Part shown: positions 28,096 through 38,185 of the stretch, in pieces
How positions within the stretch are numbered: the stretch's first letter is position 1
How the letters are laid out: every line of letters begins with the position of its first letter
NCBI GenBank assembly: GCA_000335715.1
Contig: AMYZ01000018.1
Span: forward strand, 1 to 64,000
Direction of reading: 5' to 3'
DNA: 64,000 bases
Source of the DNA: a beta proteobacterium L13
GTDB lineage: Bacteria > Pseudomonadota > Gammaproteobacteria > Burkholderiales > Chromobacteriaceae
Made by a program: the position numbers and the translations under genes
The notes under the pieces: generated by a model
The model's database searches: none
What the model saw: the letters and a program-made list of their open reading frames with translations, nothing else
Told to the model about the DNA's origin: nothing

Positions 28096-29310
28096 TTATC
28101 TGCCTGTCAGCAGAACACACTGTGCAATAGCTGCATCATCCATAGGCAGTTGGCTGGCTGGCTGTGGTGCTGTTACCACGCAGTTTCGCCCCAGGCGCTT
28201 GGCCTGGTACATGGCTTCATCGGCACGGTGCAGCAGGCTGTCCGGTTTTTCGGGGGGCTGCCAGCCTGCGACCCCGATGCTGGTGGTCAGCGACAGGGCG
28301 GCGCCAGCGTATTGCAGCGGCTGCGCTTCGATGGCTTGGCGTAGCCGGTTGGCAATATGTTCGGCCTCTTGCTGGGTAGCATTGGGCAAGACGATGGCAA
28401 ACTCTTCTCCGCCCATGCGCCCCAGAATATCCCCCTCGCGCAAGCAGTCTTGCGCCACCCGCACCACGTGGCGTAATGCATCGTCGCCACGCTGGTGGCC
28501 CCAGGTGTCATTGATACGCTTGAAGTGGTCCAGGTCGATGAGCAAAACCGACACCGGGAAGGCGAGCCGGGATGCATAAAGCGTGGCTTTTTCCAGCGTG
28601 GACATAAACGCGCGCCGGTTGTAGGCGCCGGTTAGCGGGTCGCGGTCCGCCATCTGTTTTAGTGCCAGGGTGACCTGTTCGTTGGCCAGCATCACCACGC
28701 AGAAGCCCAGCAATACCAGCGCAACGATCGCTTCGATAACGACCAAATGAGACACCACCAATATTTGCTCGCTATTGAACAGGCCGTTGCGGCCAACCTG
28801 GAACAGCCAGGGCCGCGACAGTAAAAACACGCCGTGGCCACCGCAGCAGAGTGCGTACAGATAGCGGGCCGGATACAGGCCAGGGCCACCGCGCGCCATG
28901 GTGCGTGCGCTGAGTAAAAACAGTATGCCCAGTACGGTACTGAGGATCAGAAAGCGCAAACCCTGATTTGGCTGTATCAGGGTGAAGTACATGCCGGTAG
29001 CCAATAGCATGCCCATGGCACTCAAGCCTGCTGAATGGGGCAGACGCTGAAGATTCAGGTAGCGGCGGCAGGCCAGCAGATTAATCCATGCCAGCAAGAA
29101 ATTTGACAGCTGGGTAAAAACCACCGATAGCCATTCTGGCGCGTAGTCATGCCATAGCAGATTCAGACAGATGGGCAGGCCACAGGCAAAAGCCAGCGTC
29201 CATGCTTTCAGCCCGGCAATGCGCGGGTTCATTCGCCAGGCAGCCAGTAGCATCACGGTCATGATGAGCATCAAGATGGCGGCGATGGCAACAAGAGTGG
29301 GGCTATGCAA
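28096..29310 (-). CDS. Membrane-bound diguanylate cyclase (GGDEF)
   Basis: This 404-residue protein has about six or seven hydrophobic helices in its first 215 residues. The cyclase domain follows, with DPLTGAYNRRAF, LLIDLDHFKRINDTWGH and the active-site motif GGEEF. An allosteric inhibition site (REGD, an RxxD motif five residues before GGEEF) is present. It should make c-di-GMP and be product-inhibited. The sensing part is an unclassified membrane domain. An EAL gene starts divergently 370 bases away, so synthesis and breakdown are encoded side by side. Confidence 0.9.
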   Translation of the reverse strand: MHSPTLVAIAAILMLIMTVMLLAAWRMNPRIAGLKAWTLAFACGLPICLNLLWHDYAPEWLSVVFTQLSNFLLAWINLLACRRYLNLQRLPHSAGLSAMGMLLATGMYFTLIQPNQGLRFLILSTVLGILFLLSARTMARGGPGLYPARYLYALCCGGHGVFLLSRPWLFQVGRNGLFNSEQILVVSHLVVIEAIVALVLLGFCVVMLANEQVTLALKQMADRDPLTGAYNRRAFMSTLEKATLYASRLAFPVSVLLIDLDHFKRINDTWGHQRGDDALRHVVRVAQDCLREGDILGRMGGEEFAIVLPNATQQEAEHIANRLRQAIEAQPLQYAGAALSLTTSIGVAGWQPPEKPDSLLHRADEAMYQAKRLGRNCVVTAPQPASQLPMDDAAIAQCVLLTGR

Positions 29311-29677
29311 AAAATAGTATCCAGGCTAGGGGTGGGGCGGAGGTGCCTGACTCGGCTCATCGCATTATATGCGGGCTCGGTATCGCCGTGGCAATCTATG
29401 GAAATGGAAAATCACCATATATACCAATGGCTTGAAGGTGGCCGATGGCTGCTTGGGCGCAGGCGGGCTTGCTCTGCTATGACTTAAATAATGCAGGCGG
29501 CCATTCTCACAGGGGGATAAGGTGAAAATCCTCGCTTGGGTTGTGGATGTGAATCCGCTAAAATGGCAAATTGATTATCAATAAGTGCTTTATTTTAAAC
29601 ATGTAATGAAGTTATCAGGCTGTGCTGTACGGCTAGCCCCATGGATAGCTGCGCTACTTCACTTGTCCTTTTGATAT
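29311..29677. other. Intergenic region between divergent GGDEF and EAL genes
   Basis: This 367-base stretch becomes AT-rich toward the EAL gene (TTGATTATCAATAAGTGC near 29571). I see no gene or structured RNA in it. It most likely holds the two divergent promoters. Confidence 0.5.
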
Positions 29678-31198
29678 ATGCACATGAAGACAGTTTCCCT
29701 GCGGCGCTGGCTGCAACGCTACACCCCCTTGCTGGCTGCCTTGCTTGTGTTGCTATCTGGCAGCCTGCTGGTGTTGTTGATGGCCCGCAATGTATTGCTG
29801 GAAGAAGGGCAAGCGTCGGCCAGGCTGGTACACGACAGGCTCAAAAGCACGCTGGACAGTTTCGCCTTGCAGTCCATGCCGAGCCTGCAGCGTGTGGCTT
29901 TGCATTGCCCGGCCTTTATCTACAATGCCCGCCTGCTGGCTTTGCATAACCCGTATATCCGCTCGATCAGCCTGGGGGATGCGGATGGCCGCACCATACG
30001 CTGCAGTACGATAACGGGTAGCAAGCCGCAGCCATTGCCACCCCGCCAAACCTCGCTACGCTTCCTCTATCTGCCTAATAGCCCGCTGGTACCCAATACT
30101 TCGGTACTGGTATTGCAGCTACCACTGGCGGGCAAGCAACTGTATTTCGGTATCAACCGGCTATTACTCAACGCCATTTTCCCGACGCGGTCCGAGTACC
30201 TGGAAACCTATGTCACGCTGGGGCGTTACAAGCTTAATGCGGTGGCCGTGCTGGATGACAAGCCGCGCATCCACCATACCGTAGCGACCAATCCTTATTT
30301 TTCGGTAGGTTTTGCTTACACTTGGTCGAGCTTTATCCGCTACGTGGTTTACCACTATTTGGCTTACTGGCTGCTGGTGGTGGTGCTGGCGGTGCTGGTA
30401 TTCCAGCTCTTAGTCAGGCTGCTGGCTAGCGAAGCCCGACTGTGCGGCAAGATAAGCCAGGGCCTGGCGCGGGGGCAGTTTCATGCCTTCATCCAGCCTG
30501 TGTTCACGCGCGAGGGGGTGTTGTCCGGTGGAGAGGTGCTGATACGCTGGATACACCCGAAAGACGGTTTTATCCCGCCAGATGTGTTCATCAAGGCGGC
30601 AGAACATAGCGGGCAGATCAACAAACTGTTCAGTGTGCTGGTGCAGCAGCTGCTTGCCACGCTAGGCCGCCCCGGCGTACGGTTACCGATAGGTTTTCAC
30701 CTGGGGCTGAATATCAGTGCACCGCAGCTGGCCCAGCCCGCCTTGCTGACGGACTGCCATGCGCTGATGGCCATGCTGGCGCCGCAGCAAGGGGTGCTGG
30801 TGCTGGAGCTGACTGAACGGGTGGAAATACCGGATAACGCCGCGTGCTACGGGGTGCTGAACCAGCTAAAGAGCGAGGGGGCACGCATTGCCATTGATGA
30901 CTTTGGCACCGGCCATTCATCGCTGATCTACCTGACACGCATGCAGGTAGACTGCCTCAAGATAGACAAGAGCTTTGTCGACCTTATTGCCGAAGGCAGT
31001 CGTACCGATATTGTCGACAATGTGATCGACCTGGCGCGCCGGCTGGGCATGATAACGGTGGCCGAGGGGGTGGAAACGGCCTATCAGCAAGCCTATCTGC
31101 AGCAGATGGGGGTGGACATGTTGCAAGGCTATTATTTCGCCCGCCCCATGCCGCTAGCCGACTTTGTACGCCAGTACCTGCCGCAGCGGCCGGCCTAG
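29678..31198 (+). CDS. c-di-GMP phosphodiesterase with periplasmic CSS-motif sensor and EAL domain
   Basis: This 506-residue protein has membrane helices near residues 16-36 and 228-250. They flank a periplasmic domain with HCPAFIY and IRCSTITG, consistent with the CSS-motif redox sensor found in E. coli PdeB/C-type proteins. The C-terminal EAL domain has GGEVLIRW (EVL in place of EAL), LNISAPQL, LELTER, IDDFGTGHSSL, LKIDKSFV and AEGVET, so the catalytic acidic residues and lysine are intact. DsbA/B-controlled cysteine pairs regulate characterised CSS-EAL enzymes; the same is inferred here. A second start (29684) is possible. Confidence 0.88.
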   Translation: MHMKTVSLRRWLQRYTPLLAALLVLLSGSLLVLLMARNVLLEEGQASARLVHDRLKSTLDSFALQSMPSLQRVALHCPAFIYNARLLALHNPYIRSISLGDADGRTIRCSTITGSKPQPLPPRQTSLRFLYLPNSPLVPNTSVLVLQLPLAGKQLYFGINRLLLNAIFPTRSEYLETYVTLGRYKLNAVAVLDDKPRIHHTVATNPYFSVGFAYTWSSFIRYVVYHYLAYWLLVVVLAVLVFQLLVRLLASEARLCGKISQGLARGQFHAFIQPVFTREGVLSGGEVLIRWIHPKDGFIPPDVFIKAAEHSGQINKLFSVLVQQLLATLGRPGVRLPIGFHLGLNISAPQLAQPALLTDCHALMAMLAPQQGVLVLELTERVEIPDNAACYGVLNQLKSEGARIAIDDFGTGHSSLIYLTRMQVDCLKIDKSFVDLIAEGSRTDIVDNVIDLARRLGMITVAEGVETAYQQAYLQQMGVDMLQGYYFARPMPLADFVRQYLPQRPA

Positions 31199-31201
31199 GC
31201 A

Positions 31202-31903
31202 CTAATCACCCAGATCAAACACCAGCACTTCGGCCTGTTGCCCGTGGCTGAAGTGCAATTGGTGCTCCCCCGCGACTTTCAGCGCATCTCCACCTTCCAG
31301 CTGTTCACCATTTACCTGCAGCGACCCGCTGATCAGGTGTACATAAGCCTTGCGCTGCGGGTCTAGCGCCAGTGTGGCCTGTTCCTGCCCGTCAAACAGG
31401 CCGGCATACAGCCTGGCATCGGCGTGTACCTGTACGGCGTGCTCGCCACCTGCCGGGCTGGCAATCAGGCATAGTTGGCCGCGTTTGCTGGCAGACGGTA
31501 CGGCTTTCTGCTCGTAACCGGGTGCCATGCCGCTGCTGTGCGGGTAGAGCCATATCTGCAGAAAATGTGTGGTGGTGCTGTGCTCATGGTTGAACTCGCT
31601 ATGCACTACCCCGGTGCCGGCACTCATGCGCTGCACTTCACCCGGGTGGATGGTGCTGCGGTTACCCAGGCTGTCTTCATGAGCCAGGGCACCGGCCAGC
31701 ACATAGCTGATGATTTCCATGTCACGGTGCTGGTGGCGGCCAAAGCCTTCGCCTGCAGCCACACGGTCATCATTGATGACGCGCAGGTTCCCCCAGCCCA
31801 TATGCGCAGGGTCGTGATAGCCGGCAAAAGAGAAACTGTGGAAGCTCTCCAGCCAGCCATGGTGGGCATGGCCGCGCTCGGCGGCAGGGCGTTTGATCAG
31901 CAT
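31202..31903 (-). CDS. Pirin family protein (YhhW-like quercetinase)
   Basis: This 233-residue bicupin pirin contains GFGRHQHRDMEIISYVL and the metal ligands H..H..E/H in HQHRDME and HSEFNH, as in YhhW, which has quercetin 2,3-dioxygenase activity in vitro. GLFDGQEQATLALDPQRKAYVHL is the second cupin. The Met at 31903 is preceded by AGGAGG, so it is preferred over the in-frame start at 31939. It converges with the EAL gene, with only 3 bases between stops. Confidence 0.9.
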   Translation of the reverse strand: MLIKRPAAERGHAHHGWLESFHSFSFAGYHDPAHMGWGNLRVINDDRVAAGEGFGRHQHRDMEIISYVLAGALAHEDSLGNRSTIHPGEVQRMSAGTGVVHSEFNHEHSTTTHFLQIWLYPHSSGMAPGYEQKAVPSASKRGQLCLIASPAGGEHAVQVHADARLYAGLFDGQEQATLALDPQRKAYVHLISGSLQVNGEQLEGGDALKVAGEHQLHFSHGQQAEVLVFDLGD

Positions 31904-32007
31904 GATGCCTCCTTGGTTAGTGGCATCATTGTGACGCACTGTGCGCGCTGCTACCGCGAAAAAAGCTGACGGGATGGGTCGGTTTTTTTGAAGCGGCGCC
32001 CGCCGTC

Positions 32008-33063
32008 TCAGGCCTGCCCGGCGGAGCCTGCGCGGCGCAGTAGCCGACTGTGATCGATGATATCCGCCGCGCGGGCGCGTAGTTGGCCGCAGCCGCCGTC
32101 TACATCCTGCCCGGCAGAGTCGCGTACCTTGGTGAGCACGCCATGGCTGTGCAGATAACGGCGCATGGCGTTGATGGCTTCTGCCGCTGGCCGCTGGTAG
32201 TGATCGCCTTCCACGCTGTTGTACGGAATCAGGTTCAGCAAGCCAAAGCGGCCTTTCAGCAAGCGGATGATGCCGTCCATTTCTTGCTGGCTATCGTTTA
32301 CGCCGGCCAGCAGCGTCCACTGGTACTGGATAGGGTAGCCCACCTGGCGCGCATAGGCGTCGCCCAGCGCTACCAGCTCGGCCGGCTCGTAGCGTGGCGC
32401 GCGGGGTAGCAGGCGCGCCCGTACCGCGGCATCGCTACTGTGCAGTGACAAAGCCAGCGCTGGCTTGACCTGCATCTGCGGCAGGCGCTCGAATACCCGC
32501 GGGTCGCCTACGGTAGACAACACCAGGTTCTTGTGGCCGATATTGCCGTCGGTACCCAGCCAGTGAATGGCCTCCAGCACATTGTCCAGATTATGGGCCG
32601 GCTCGCCCATGCCCATGAATACCACCTTCTTTACCGGGCGCAGCCGCCGCGCCAGCACGACTTGCGCCACGATTTCGGCGCTGCCCAGCTGGCGTAGCAA
32701 GCCACTCTTCCCCGTCATGCAAAACGTACACCCCACGGCACAGCCCACCTGGCTGGACACACACAGCCCGTCGCGGGGCAATAGCACGCTTTCCACACGC
32801 TGCTCGTCCGCCAGCGCGACCAATAAACGCAGCGAACCATCGGCGCCAGGGTGTTGTGACTCGATACGCGCCAGCGCTTCGACTTGCGCGGTAATGGCCG
32901 GCAGCCCCTCGCGCACCGGCAGCGGGAAGTAATGCTCGCTTTTTTGGTGGCGCGTGCCGCTATCCAGTGGCAAGCCTTTTAGCCAGGCACGGTTGATACG
33001 GCCTATGTGACAGGGGCGGGCGCCAATGGCGGCCAACTGCTGGTGCAAATCCTGGATACGCAT
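32008..33063 (-). CDS. RlmN/Cfr-like radical SAM RNA methyltransferase
   Basis: This 351-residue radical SAM protein has the cluster motif CAVGCTFC (Cx3Cx2C), the SAM-binding block VFMGMGEPAHNLDNVL, LVLSTVGD and LALSLHS. The C-terminal DSAGQDVDGGCGQL contains the cysteine that forms the methyl-transfer intermediate in RlmN. The N-terminus is divergent from housekeeping RlmN (no FRAKQV-type segment), so this is probably a paralogue acting on another RNA. I chose the Met at 33063 (MRIQDLHQQL); the upstream in-frame extension to 33204 is arginine-rich and does not match the family. Confidence 0.8.
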   Translation of the reverse strand: MRIQDLHQQLAAIGARPCHIGRINRAWLKGLPLDSGTRHQKSEHYFPLPVREGLPAITAQVEALARIESQHPGADGSLRLLVALADEQRVESVLLPRDGLCVSSQVGCAVGCTFCMTGKSGLLRQLGSAEIVAQVVLARRLRPVKKVVFMGMGEPAHNLDNVLEAIHWLGTDGNIGHKNLVLSTVGDPRVFERLPQMQVKPALALSLHSSDAAVRARLLPRAPRYEPAELVALGDAYARQVGYPIQYQWTLLAGVNDSQQEMDGIIRLLKGRFGLLNLIPYNSVEGDHYQRPAAEAINAMRRYLHSHGVLTKVRDSAGQDVDGGCGQLRARAADIIDHSRLLRRAGSAGQA

Positions 33064-33354
33064 GGGTGTTTCGGCATGGCAGCGGCCCGATGGCTCGCTG
33101 GAGTAATAAAGGCGCACAGGGTACCGCAAGGCAGAGAGGGTGAGCCAGTCATGGCGCTGTCGCCGCGCAACCGGGGCGGGCGTTAGCCTGTGCGCATGAC
33201 GCACTTGTGCATTGCAATGTCATTTGATCTGGATCAAGTCTGCACAATACTTGCTCATTAGAATGGCAAACATTATAAAAATAGCGTCTTTATTAAACCG
33301 TTTGCTTTCAAGTGCGTCAATAGTAAACAACACAGAACTTCACTTTAAATAAAG

Positions 33355-34587
33355 ATGAAAAAACACCGCATAAAGAAAATCCAGCTATCCCAGCTGCGTA
33401 CCGGCATGTATATCCATGATCTGAACTGCGGCTGGACGGATCACCCGTTTCTGTCATCCCGGTTTCTGGTCGCCAGCCAGGCTCAGATAGAGCAACTGCG
33501 CGCGCATGGCATTGTGGAGCTCTATATCGACACGCAAAAAGGCTTGTCGGTTGTTGATGCGCCTAGCCAGGCCGAGGTGGCCCGCGAGCTGGACGAGCAG
33601 ATTGAGGTGATCTTGCAGGGCAGCCTGCCGGTACAGCCGCGTACCGATCTGCACAGCGAGCTGCCGCGTGCCGCGCGCCTGCTGGACCAGGCCAACAAGA
33701 TCGTGAGCCAGATGCTGCAGGATGCGCGCCTGGGCAAGCCCTTGCACCTGGCACCCTTGCAAGAGCTCATGCCCCAGCTGGCTGGCTCGGTATTGCGCAA
33801 TGCCACAGCCCTGAGCGTGCTGAGCAAGATCAAGCACCGCGACGACTACACCTTTTGCCACTCGGTATCGTCCGGGGTGTTGCTGATGGCGTTCGAGTAC
33901 ATCCGCAAAGGCAGCTATGGCGGGCTGGAAGAGTATGGCCTGGGCGGCATGATTCACGATATTGGCAAGATGCATATCCCGCCTGAGATCCTGAACAAGC
34001 CCGGCAAGCTTACCCCGGCCGAGTTCGAGGTGATGAAGCGGCACGTCGATTACAGCGGCGACATGCTGGCCACCTGCCCGGACCTGCCGGTAGTGGCGGT
34101 AGACATTGCCATGCAGCACCACGAGCGCTTTGACGGTACAGGCTACCCCTATGGCCTGGCCGGCACGGCCATCAGCGAAGCCGGCCGAGCGTCTGCCATT
34201 GTGGATGTCTACGACGCACTCACTTCCGAGCGCTGCTATCACAAAGGCATGCCGGCCCCTGCCGCGCTGCGCAAGATTTACGAATGGAGCCGCCACCACT
34301 TCGACCCCGACCTGGTGCGCTCGTTTATCAAATGTATCGGCATCTACCCGGTGGGTACGCTGGTGTCGCTGGAAAGCGGCAAGCTGGGCGTGGTGATCGA
34401 CCAAAACGAAAGCGACCTCACCCGGCCGGTAGTACGGGCATTTTTCAGCAGCCGCCGCCAGTGTTACATCCCGCCGGAAGTCATCGACCTGTCGCGCTCG
34501 CTGGGTTTTGGCGGCGGGGACCGCATCCTGCGTAACGAAGATGCCAGCCAATGGGGCATGGACCCCATGCGCTTTCTGCAGATCTGA
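33355..34587 (+). CDS. HD-GYP phosphodiesterase with N-terminal DUF3391
   Basis: This 410-residue cytosolic protein starts with a DUF3391 domain (IQLSQLRTGMYIHDLNCGWTDHPFL) and continues with an HD-GYP domain: FCHSVSSGVL, GMIHDIGKMHIPPEIL, HHERFDGTGYPYGL and VDVYDALTSERCYHK. The metal and GYP residues are intact, so c-di-GMP hydrolysis is expected. It is the first gene of an apparent operon with two chemoreceptors, with 12 bases to the next start, which suggests a link between c-di-GMP turnover and taxis. Confidence 0.9.
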   Translation: MKKHRIKKIQLSQLRTGMYIHDLNCGWTDHPFLSSRFLVASQAQIEQLRAHGIVELYIDTQKGLSVVDAPSQAEVARELDEQIEVILQGSLPVQPRTDLHSELPRAARLLDQANKIVSQMLQDARLGKPLHLAPLQELMPQLAGSVLRNATALSVLSKIKHRDDYTFCHSVSSGVLLMAFEYIRKGSYGGLEEYGLGGMIHDIGKMHIPPEILNKPGKLTPAEFEVMKRHVDYSGDMLATCPDLPVVAVDIAMQHHERFDGTGYPYGLAGTAISEAGRASAIVDVYDALTSERCYHKGMPAPAALRKIYEWSRHHFDPDLVRSFIKCIGIYPVGTLVSLESGKLGVVIDQNESDLTRPVVRAFFSSRRQCYIPPEVIDLSRSLGFGGGDRILRNEDASQWGMDPMRFLQI

Positions 34588-34599
34588 GGGGAGCTTGCC

Positions 34600-36228
34600 A
34601 TGAAAATAAACCTGCCCGTTACCACCACCGAACGCTTTGTCGACCCGGACAGCCCTATTGTCAGTAAAACCGACCGCAAGGGCATGATCACCTATGTCAA
34701 CCGGGCATTTATCGAAGTAAGCGGCTTCTCCGAAGAAGAGCTACTGGGTAAAAACCACAATATCGTGCGCCACCCCGATATGCCACCCGAAGGCTTTGCC
34801 GACTTGTGGGTATGCATTAAAGCAGGCATCCCCTGGCGTGGCCTGGTAAAGAACCGCTGCAAGAATGGTGACTTCTATTGGGTAGAGGCCTATGTCACCC
34901 CCATCACCGAAAACGGCGAAATCGTGGGCTATATGTCGGTGCGCTCCAAGCCCAGTGCCGAGGAAGTGGCGCAGATAGAAGCGGTATACAAGCAAATACG
35001 CAATAAAGAGTTTGTGCTGCCTTCGTCGCTGCAGCGCATGCAAAGCTACAAAGACCCGCTGCGCCTGGGCGCGGTCGGCATGGGTATCGGCCTGCTCTGC
35101 GCCACAGCCCTGAGCTGGTCACCACTGGACGTACTGTGGCACCGCGGGGTGGCTGGCACACTGGCTGTTACGCTGGCGGCCGCCAGCGGGCTGCTGGCCA
35201 TGCGCTACTTCATGACCAGCCTGAACCGTATCGCCTCCGGCATGCGCTACATCAGCGAGGGCCAGCTTAGCCACAACCTGCCGGTAAAAACCGGCGGCAT
35301 CCTGGGGCGGCTGGAAGCCGGGCTGGAATCGCTGCGCATTTACCAGCGCTCCATTGTGGCCGATGTCATTACCGCCAGCGTGCGCACCCACCAGCACTCG
35401 CAGGTACTGCAAACCGAGGTAGAGGCGCTGTCACACCGCACCAGCGAGCAGGTGCAAAGGCTGGAGCTGGTCAGCCGCAATATCGATGGCATGTCCGAAT
35501 CGGTAGCCGAGGTCGCCCGTCTGGCCCAGACCGGCCTGGAAGACGCACAAGCAACCCAAGTGGTGGCTACGCAAGGTGGTGAAGCCATGCAGCAGGCCTC
35601 GCACGCCGCCGACCGTGCGGTAGCCGTGGTGAACGACACCACCGAGTCCATCCAGCAGCTGTTCAATGCCATGGACCGTATCCGCAGCATCACCGGCCAG
35701 ATTCACGAGATATCCGACCAGACCAATCTGCTGGCGCTGAATGCCGCCATCGAAGCCGCCCGTGCCGGCGAAGCAGGCCGTGGTTTTGCCGTGGTGGCCG
35801 ACGAGGTGCGCCTGCTGGCCAACCGTGCCGATAGCGCCACCCAGGCCATCAACACCATTTTGTCGGATATCGAGGCCATTACCGGCCAGGCCTTCCGCAG
35901 CATGCAAGGCATGGCCAGCGAAGTAGGGCAGGTAAACCAGCGCACCCAGTCGTCCAGCGCCCACCTGCAGCAGCTCACGCTGACCGCAGCCCGAGCCCGG
36001 CAGCAGGCGCAGATCATTTGCGAGCAAATGCAGCAAAAAGCCCGCGCCCTGCAAGAGTCGGTAGACGCGCTGGGCGAGGTAAACGTGATGGCCGAAAGCA
36101 ACCTGGCCTCCAGCCGGGCTGTGCGTGAGCGCACGGCCGACGTTGAAACTTCTGCTTCTGACCTGAACAAGATGACCCGCGATTTTCACAAGTGGACTAA
36201 CCGCCGCAAACCTGTGGCCCAACTCTGA
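34600..36228 (+). CDS. Aer-like PAS methyl-accepting chemotaxis protein
   Basis: This 542-residue receptor has an N-terminal PAS domain ([48 protein letters not shown]), as in the Aer aerotaxis receptor that binds FAD. Two hydrophobic segments near residues 145-195 anchor it in the membrane. A HAMP-like stretch leads to a signalling domain with the hairpin tip [34 protein letters not shown]. No C-terminal CheR-binding pentapeptide is seen. GGGGAGC precedes the start. Confidence 0.9.
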   Translation: MKINLPVTTTERFVDPDSPIVSKTDRKGMITYVNRAFIEVSGFSEEELLGKNHNIVRHPDMPPEGFADLWVCIKAGIPWRGLVKNRCKNGDFYWVEAYVTPITENGEIVGYMSVRSKPSAEEVAQIEAVYKQIRNKEFVLPSSLQRMQSYKDPLRLGAVGMGIGLLCATALSWSPLDVLWHRGVAGTLAVTLAAASGLLAMRYFMTSLNRIASGMRYISEGQLSHNLPVKTGGILGRLEAGLESLRIYQRSIVADVITASVRTHQHSQVLQTEVEALSHRTSEQVQRLELVSRNIDGMSESVAEVARLAQTGLEDAQATQVVATQGGEAMQQASHAADRAVAVVNDTTESIQQLFNAMDRIRSITGQIHEISDQTNLLALNAAIEAARAGEAGRGFAVVADEVRLLANRADSATQAINTILSDIEAITGQAFRSMQGMASEVGQVNQRTQSSSAHLQQLTLTAARARQQAQIICEQMQQKARALQESVDALGEVNVMAESNLASSRAVRERTADVETSASDLNKMTRDFHKWTNRRKPVAQL

Positions 36229-36242
36229 CCCTGACTGACACC

Positions 36243-37856
36243 ATGACTATCAAGACCAAACTATTGATTTTTACCCTGATCGCCTTGGCGGCAGCTTTGC
36301 TCCCCAGCTTTATCGGCTTGCAGGCCCTGCAGGCTACAGAGCAGAAGCTAGTCGATGTCAACGAGCGGCTGATTCCCCGGCTGGACGATGTGGCCAATAT
36401 TCGTAGCACTTTCAAAGACCTGCGCATCGAAAACATCTACCTAGTGTACGAAAATGCGGCCGACTTCCGCAAGGGGGCCAGCCAGCGCCGCGAGCAGGCC
36501 ATCAGCAAGCTGGAAGGCTATCTGGCCAAGTACAAGGCGGGGGCGGGCAACGACAACGAGCTGCAAATGCATAGCCGTTTCATGGCACAGCTGGCGGACT
36601 ATAACAGCCGCTTTGACGGCCTGATGTCGCTGCGGGCACAGCAAGCCAGCAGTGACGCCATGACATCTGCCGTGGATGGCTGGCGCGCGGTGGGGGTGCA
36701 GTTGGGTAACTCGGTGAGTGCATTGACTAGCGCCATTACCGACGATGCTCACAAAACCCGTGAGGCGGCCGAGGCCGATGTAGCGCAGGCCAAGGTGGTA
36801 TTCGGCATTACGCTGGGTGTGTCGGTGCTGCTGCTGGCAGGCTTTAGCACGGCCATCGTGGTGAGTATCAACCGCCCGGTAAGCAACGCCGTGCAGGCTG
36901 TGCAGCACATTGCCCAGCAGCAAGACTTGTCACGCCAGGTCGAGGTAAAGAACCGTGACGAAATCGGTGGCCTGCTGGGGGCATTCAACCAGCTGCTTGG
37001 CAAAATGCGTGAATCCATCCAGCAGCTGGGTGGCCATGCCCAGGCGGTGACTACCGCGGCAGAAGACCTGAGCGTCGCGTCGGACCAGGTAAAGCAAGGT
37101 GCGCACCACGCCAGTATTTCTGCATCGGAAATGGCGGCGGCCATCGAGCAGGTAACCGTCAGCATCAACCATATTGCCGAGCGCACCCGCGATGCTGACG
37201 AGCTGGCTATCGAGTCCGGTAATCAGGTTGCCGCAGGCGAAAGCATGATTCAGGAAACCGTGGCCGAGATCGAAAGCCTTTCCAGCGCGGTAAATGAAAC
37301 CGCGCGCTACGTGGGCGAGCTGCAAACGCGTACCGAGTCGATTGGCTCAGTGGTGAACGTGATCAGCGACATTGCCGACCAGATCAACCTGCTGGCACTG
37401 AACGCCGCCATCGAGGCCGCACGGGCGGGTGAATCTGGCCGCGGCTTTGCCGTCGTGGCCGATGAGGTACGCAAGTTGGCCGAGCGCACTACCAGCTCCA
37501 CGACGCAGATCATCACCACGGTTTCCAGTATTCGCGAAGGTTCCAGCGAAACGGTAGGGCTGATTGAAAACGTGGTGCGCCGTGTAGAGCAGGGCGTGGC
37601 CAAGGTACGTGCTACCGGCGACACCATCGGTAACATCCGCCAGCTATCCAGGCAAGTAGAGCAGCAGGTCAGCGATATTGCCAACGCCATCCAGGAGCAA
37701 AGCAATGCCAGCGGCCTGATTGCCAAACAGGTAGAGAACATTGCGCAAATCGCCGAGGAAAGCAGCGTGGCCGCGGAAAGTACCGCGCAGAATGCCCAGC
37801 GTTTGCATGGTTTGGCGCAAGACATGCGCCGTGATGTGGCTTGTTACCGGACTTGA
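36243..37856 (+). CDS. Methyl-accepting chemotaxis protein with 4HB ligand-binding domain
   Basis: This 537-residue chemoreceptor has a first membrane helix at residues about 7-27 and a periplasmic four-helix-bundle-type domain to about residue 180. A second helix ([18 protein letters not shown]) is followed by HAMP and a signalling domain with [38 protein letters not shown]. It lies 14 bases after the PAS receptor. The ligand cannot be told from sequence. Confidence 0.92.
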   Translation: MTIKTKLLIFTLIALAAALLPSFIGLQALQATEQKLVDVNERLIPRLDDVANIRSTFKDLRIENIYLVYENAADFRKGASQRREQAISKLEGYLAKYKAGAGNDNELQMHSRFMAQLADYNSRFDGLMSLRAQQASSDAMTSAVDGWRAVGVQLGNSVSALTSAITDDAHKTREAAEADVAQAKVVFGITLGVSVLLLAGFSTAIVVSINRPVSNAVQAVQHIAQQQDLSRQVEVKNRDEIGGLLGAFNQLLGKMRESIQQLGGHAQAVTTAAEDLSVASDQVKQGAHHASISASEMAAAIEQVTVSINHIAERTRDADELAIESGNQVAAGESMIQETVAEIESLSSAVNETARYVGELQTRTESIGSVVNVISDIADQINLLALNAAIEAARAGESGRGFAVVADEVRKLAERTTSSTTQIITTVSSIREGSSETVGLIENVVRRVEQGVAKVRATGDTIGNIRQLSRQVEQQVSDIANAIQEQSNASGLIAKQVENIAQIAEESSVAAESTAQNAQRLHGLAQDMRRDVACYRT

Positions 37857-37865
37857 GGAGGCGTC

Positions 37866-38090
37866 ATGTGTTACCCGGATAAAAAGCGTGTAGACGTACT
37901 GAACGAGTACAAAACCGTCCGTAATGTTTCTGTGTTGTGCAGTAAACACGGTATTGCACGCGGTACATTCTATAAATGGCTGAATGAGAGCAAAACCGAG
38001 CGGCCCGAGCCACGCCGCAAACTGCAGCACACACCGGCGCACCTCATCGCCATCGATGCCCTGCTGCGCCAGCGCTGGAGCCGCAGCTAG
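37866..38090 (+). CDS. Small transposase-OrfA-like helix-turn-helix protein
   Basis: This 74-residue protein has the helix-turn-helix pattern VRNVSVLCSKHGIARGTFYKWL, like the N-terminal part of IS3/IS2-type OrfA proteins. No second transposase frame or terminal repeats flank it. GAGGAG stands just before the ATG, 9 bases after the chemoreceptor stop, so it is probably translated as the last gene of the chemotaxis operon. It may be a domesticated DNA-binding protein or an old transposon scrap. Confidence 0.65.
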   Translation: MCYPDKKRVDVLNEYKTVRNVSVLCSKHGIARGTFYKWLNESKTERPEPRRKLQHTPAHLIAIDALLRQRWSRS

Positions 38091-38149
38091 GGCAGGTTGG
38101 CCGCACTTGCCCGGCTGGTGTCGTGCGTAAACCTGCACTTGTATAAAAA

Positions 38150-38170
38150 AGCCCGGCATGGTGCCGGGCT
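38150..38170 (-). terminator. Terminator of the EamA gene
   Basis: The stem AGCCCGGC/GCCGGGCT is followed on the minus strand by TTTTTTATAC, 16 bases after the EamA stop. It may also stop the plus-strand chemotaxis operon. Copies of GTTGGCCGC flank it at 38096 and 38176. Confidence 0.8.
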
Positions 38171-38185
38171 GCAGGGTTGGCCGCG

